DNA from: CAG-177 sp964587915
GTDB lineage: Bacteria; Bacillota; Clostridia; Oscillospirales; Acutalibacteraceae
Reading direction: 5' to 3'
Assembly: GCA_964587915.1 (NCBI GenBank)
Contig: CAZPMK010000024.1
Span: 1-24,588, forward strand
Length of the DNA: 24,588 nucleotides
Shown here: piece by piece, positions 24,520 to 24,588 of the stretch
Position numbering within the stretch: position 1 is the first letter of the stretch
How the letters are laid out: every line of letters begins with the position of its first letter
Notes under the pieces: generated by a model
Databases searched by the model: none
What the model saw: the letters and a program-made list of their open reading frames with translations, nothing else
What the model was told of the DNA's origin: nothing
Program-made: the position numbers and the translations under genes

Positions 24520-24588
24520 GCTGTTCTCCTCCCGCCCAATAAAAGGGCATATGTTTTTAGTTAAATATATTCACATCATGTCCCAAAT
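24520..24588 (-). promoter_or_regulatory. Upstream region of the sipL-like gene, tentative sigma-E promoter
   Basis: On the minus strand GAATATA fits the sigma-E -35 pattern KMATATW. CATATGCC 12 bp further on fits the -10 only partly (5 of 8), and the spacing is short. GCCC and GGGC (24534-24537 and 24545-24548) could form a 4-bp hairpin just before the ribosome binding site. Mother-cell expression would be expected for a sipL gene, so this is suggestive only. Confidence 0.25.

Overview
The window looks like chromosomal DNA of a spore-forming, low-to-moderate GC Firmicute of the class Clostridia, probably an uncultured Ruminococcaceae/Oscillospiraceae-type lineage. The placement rests on strong AGGAGG-type ribosome binding sites with TTG and GTG starts, sporulation genes (cwlD, spoIIM, a sipL-like SPOCS/LysM gene), HPr kinase, WhiA, and a whiA-dnaE-pfkA run typical of clostridia. 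No phage, insertion sequence, CRISPR array or rRNA was seen. Base and codon use look even throughout, so this is mainly core genome.

Layout. All genes from 39 to 9697 read rightward and all genes from 9698 to the end read leftward, so the window holds one convergent switch. Rightward genes: a sugar-phosphate isomerase/epimerase-like TIM barrel, a membrane-anchored metallophosphoesterase, a short DivIVA-like coiled-coil protein, a class A penicillin-binding protein, RuvX/YqgF, the spore-cortex amidase CwlD, RadA, a DUF6873-type protein and a XerC/D-like tyrosine recombinase. The recombinase is preceded by a perfect 12-6-12 palindrome. Its stop codon touches that of spoIIM, which reads the other way.

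Leftward genes, in transcription order from the right edge: sipL-like gene, thioredoxin, an undescribed 40-codon peptide gene with its own promoter and terminator, tRNA-Ala(GGC), an mgtC/sapB-type membrane protein gene, then an apparent operon hprK-glcK-murB-whiA-dnaE, then pfkA-pcrA with its own promoter, and finally spoIIM. Good sigma-A-type promoters (17-bp spacers) are visible before hprK, pfkA, tRNA-Ala and the small peptide. Clear intrinsic terminators follow pcrA, mgtC, tRNA-Ala and the small peptide.

How the genes fit together. The window mixes cell-wall synthesis and remodelling (class A PBP, MurB, CwlD, SpoIIM, SipL), DNA replication, repair and recombination (DnaE, PcrA, RadA, RuvX, Xer), and control of sugar use (HPr kinase, glucokinase, phosphofructokinase). 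The least ordinary items are the self-contained 40-codon gene at 22334-22456 and the dif-like palindrome beside the recombinase gene. No gene-free stretch exceeds about 200 bp; the longest gaps are described in the feature list.
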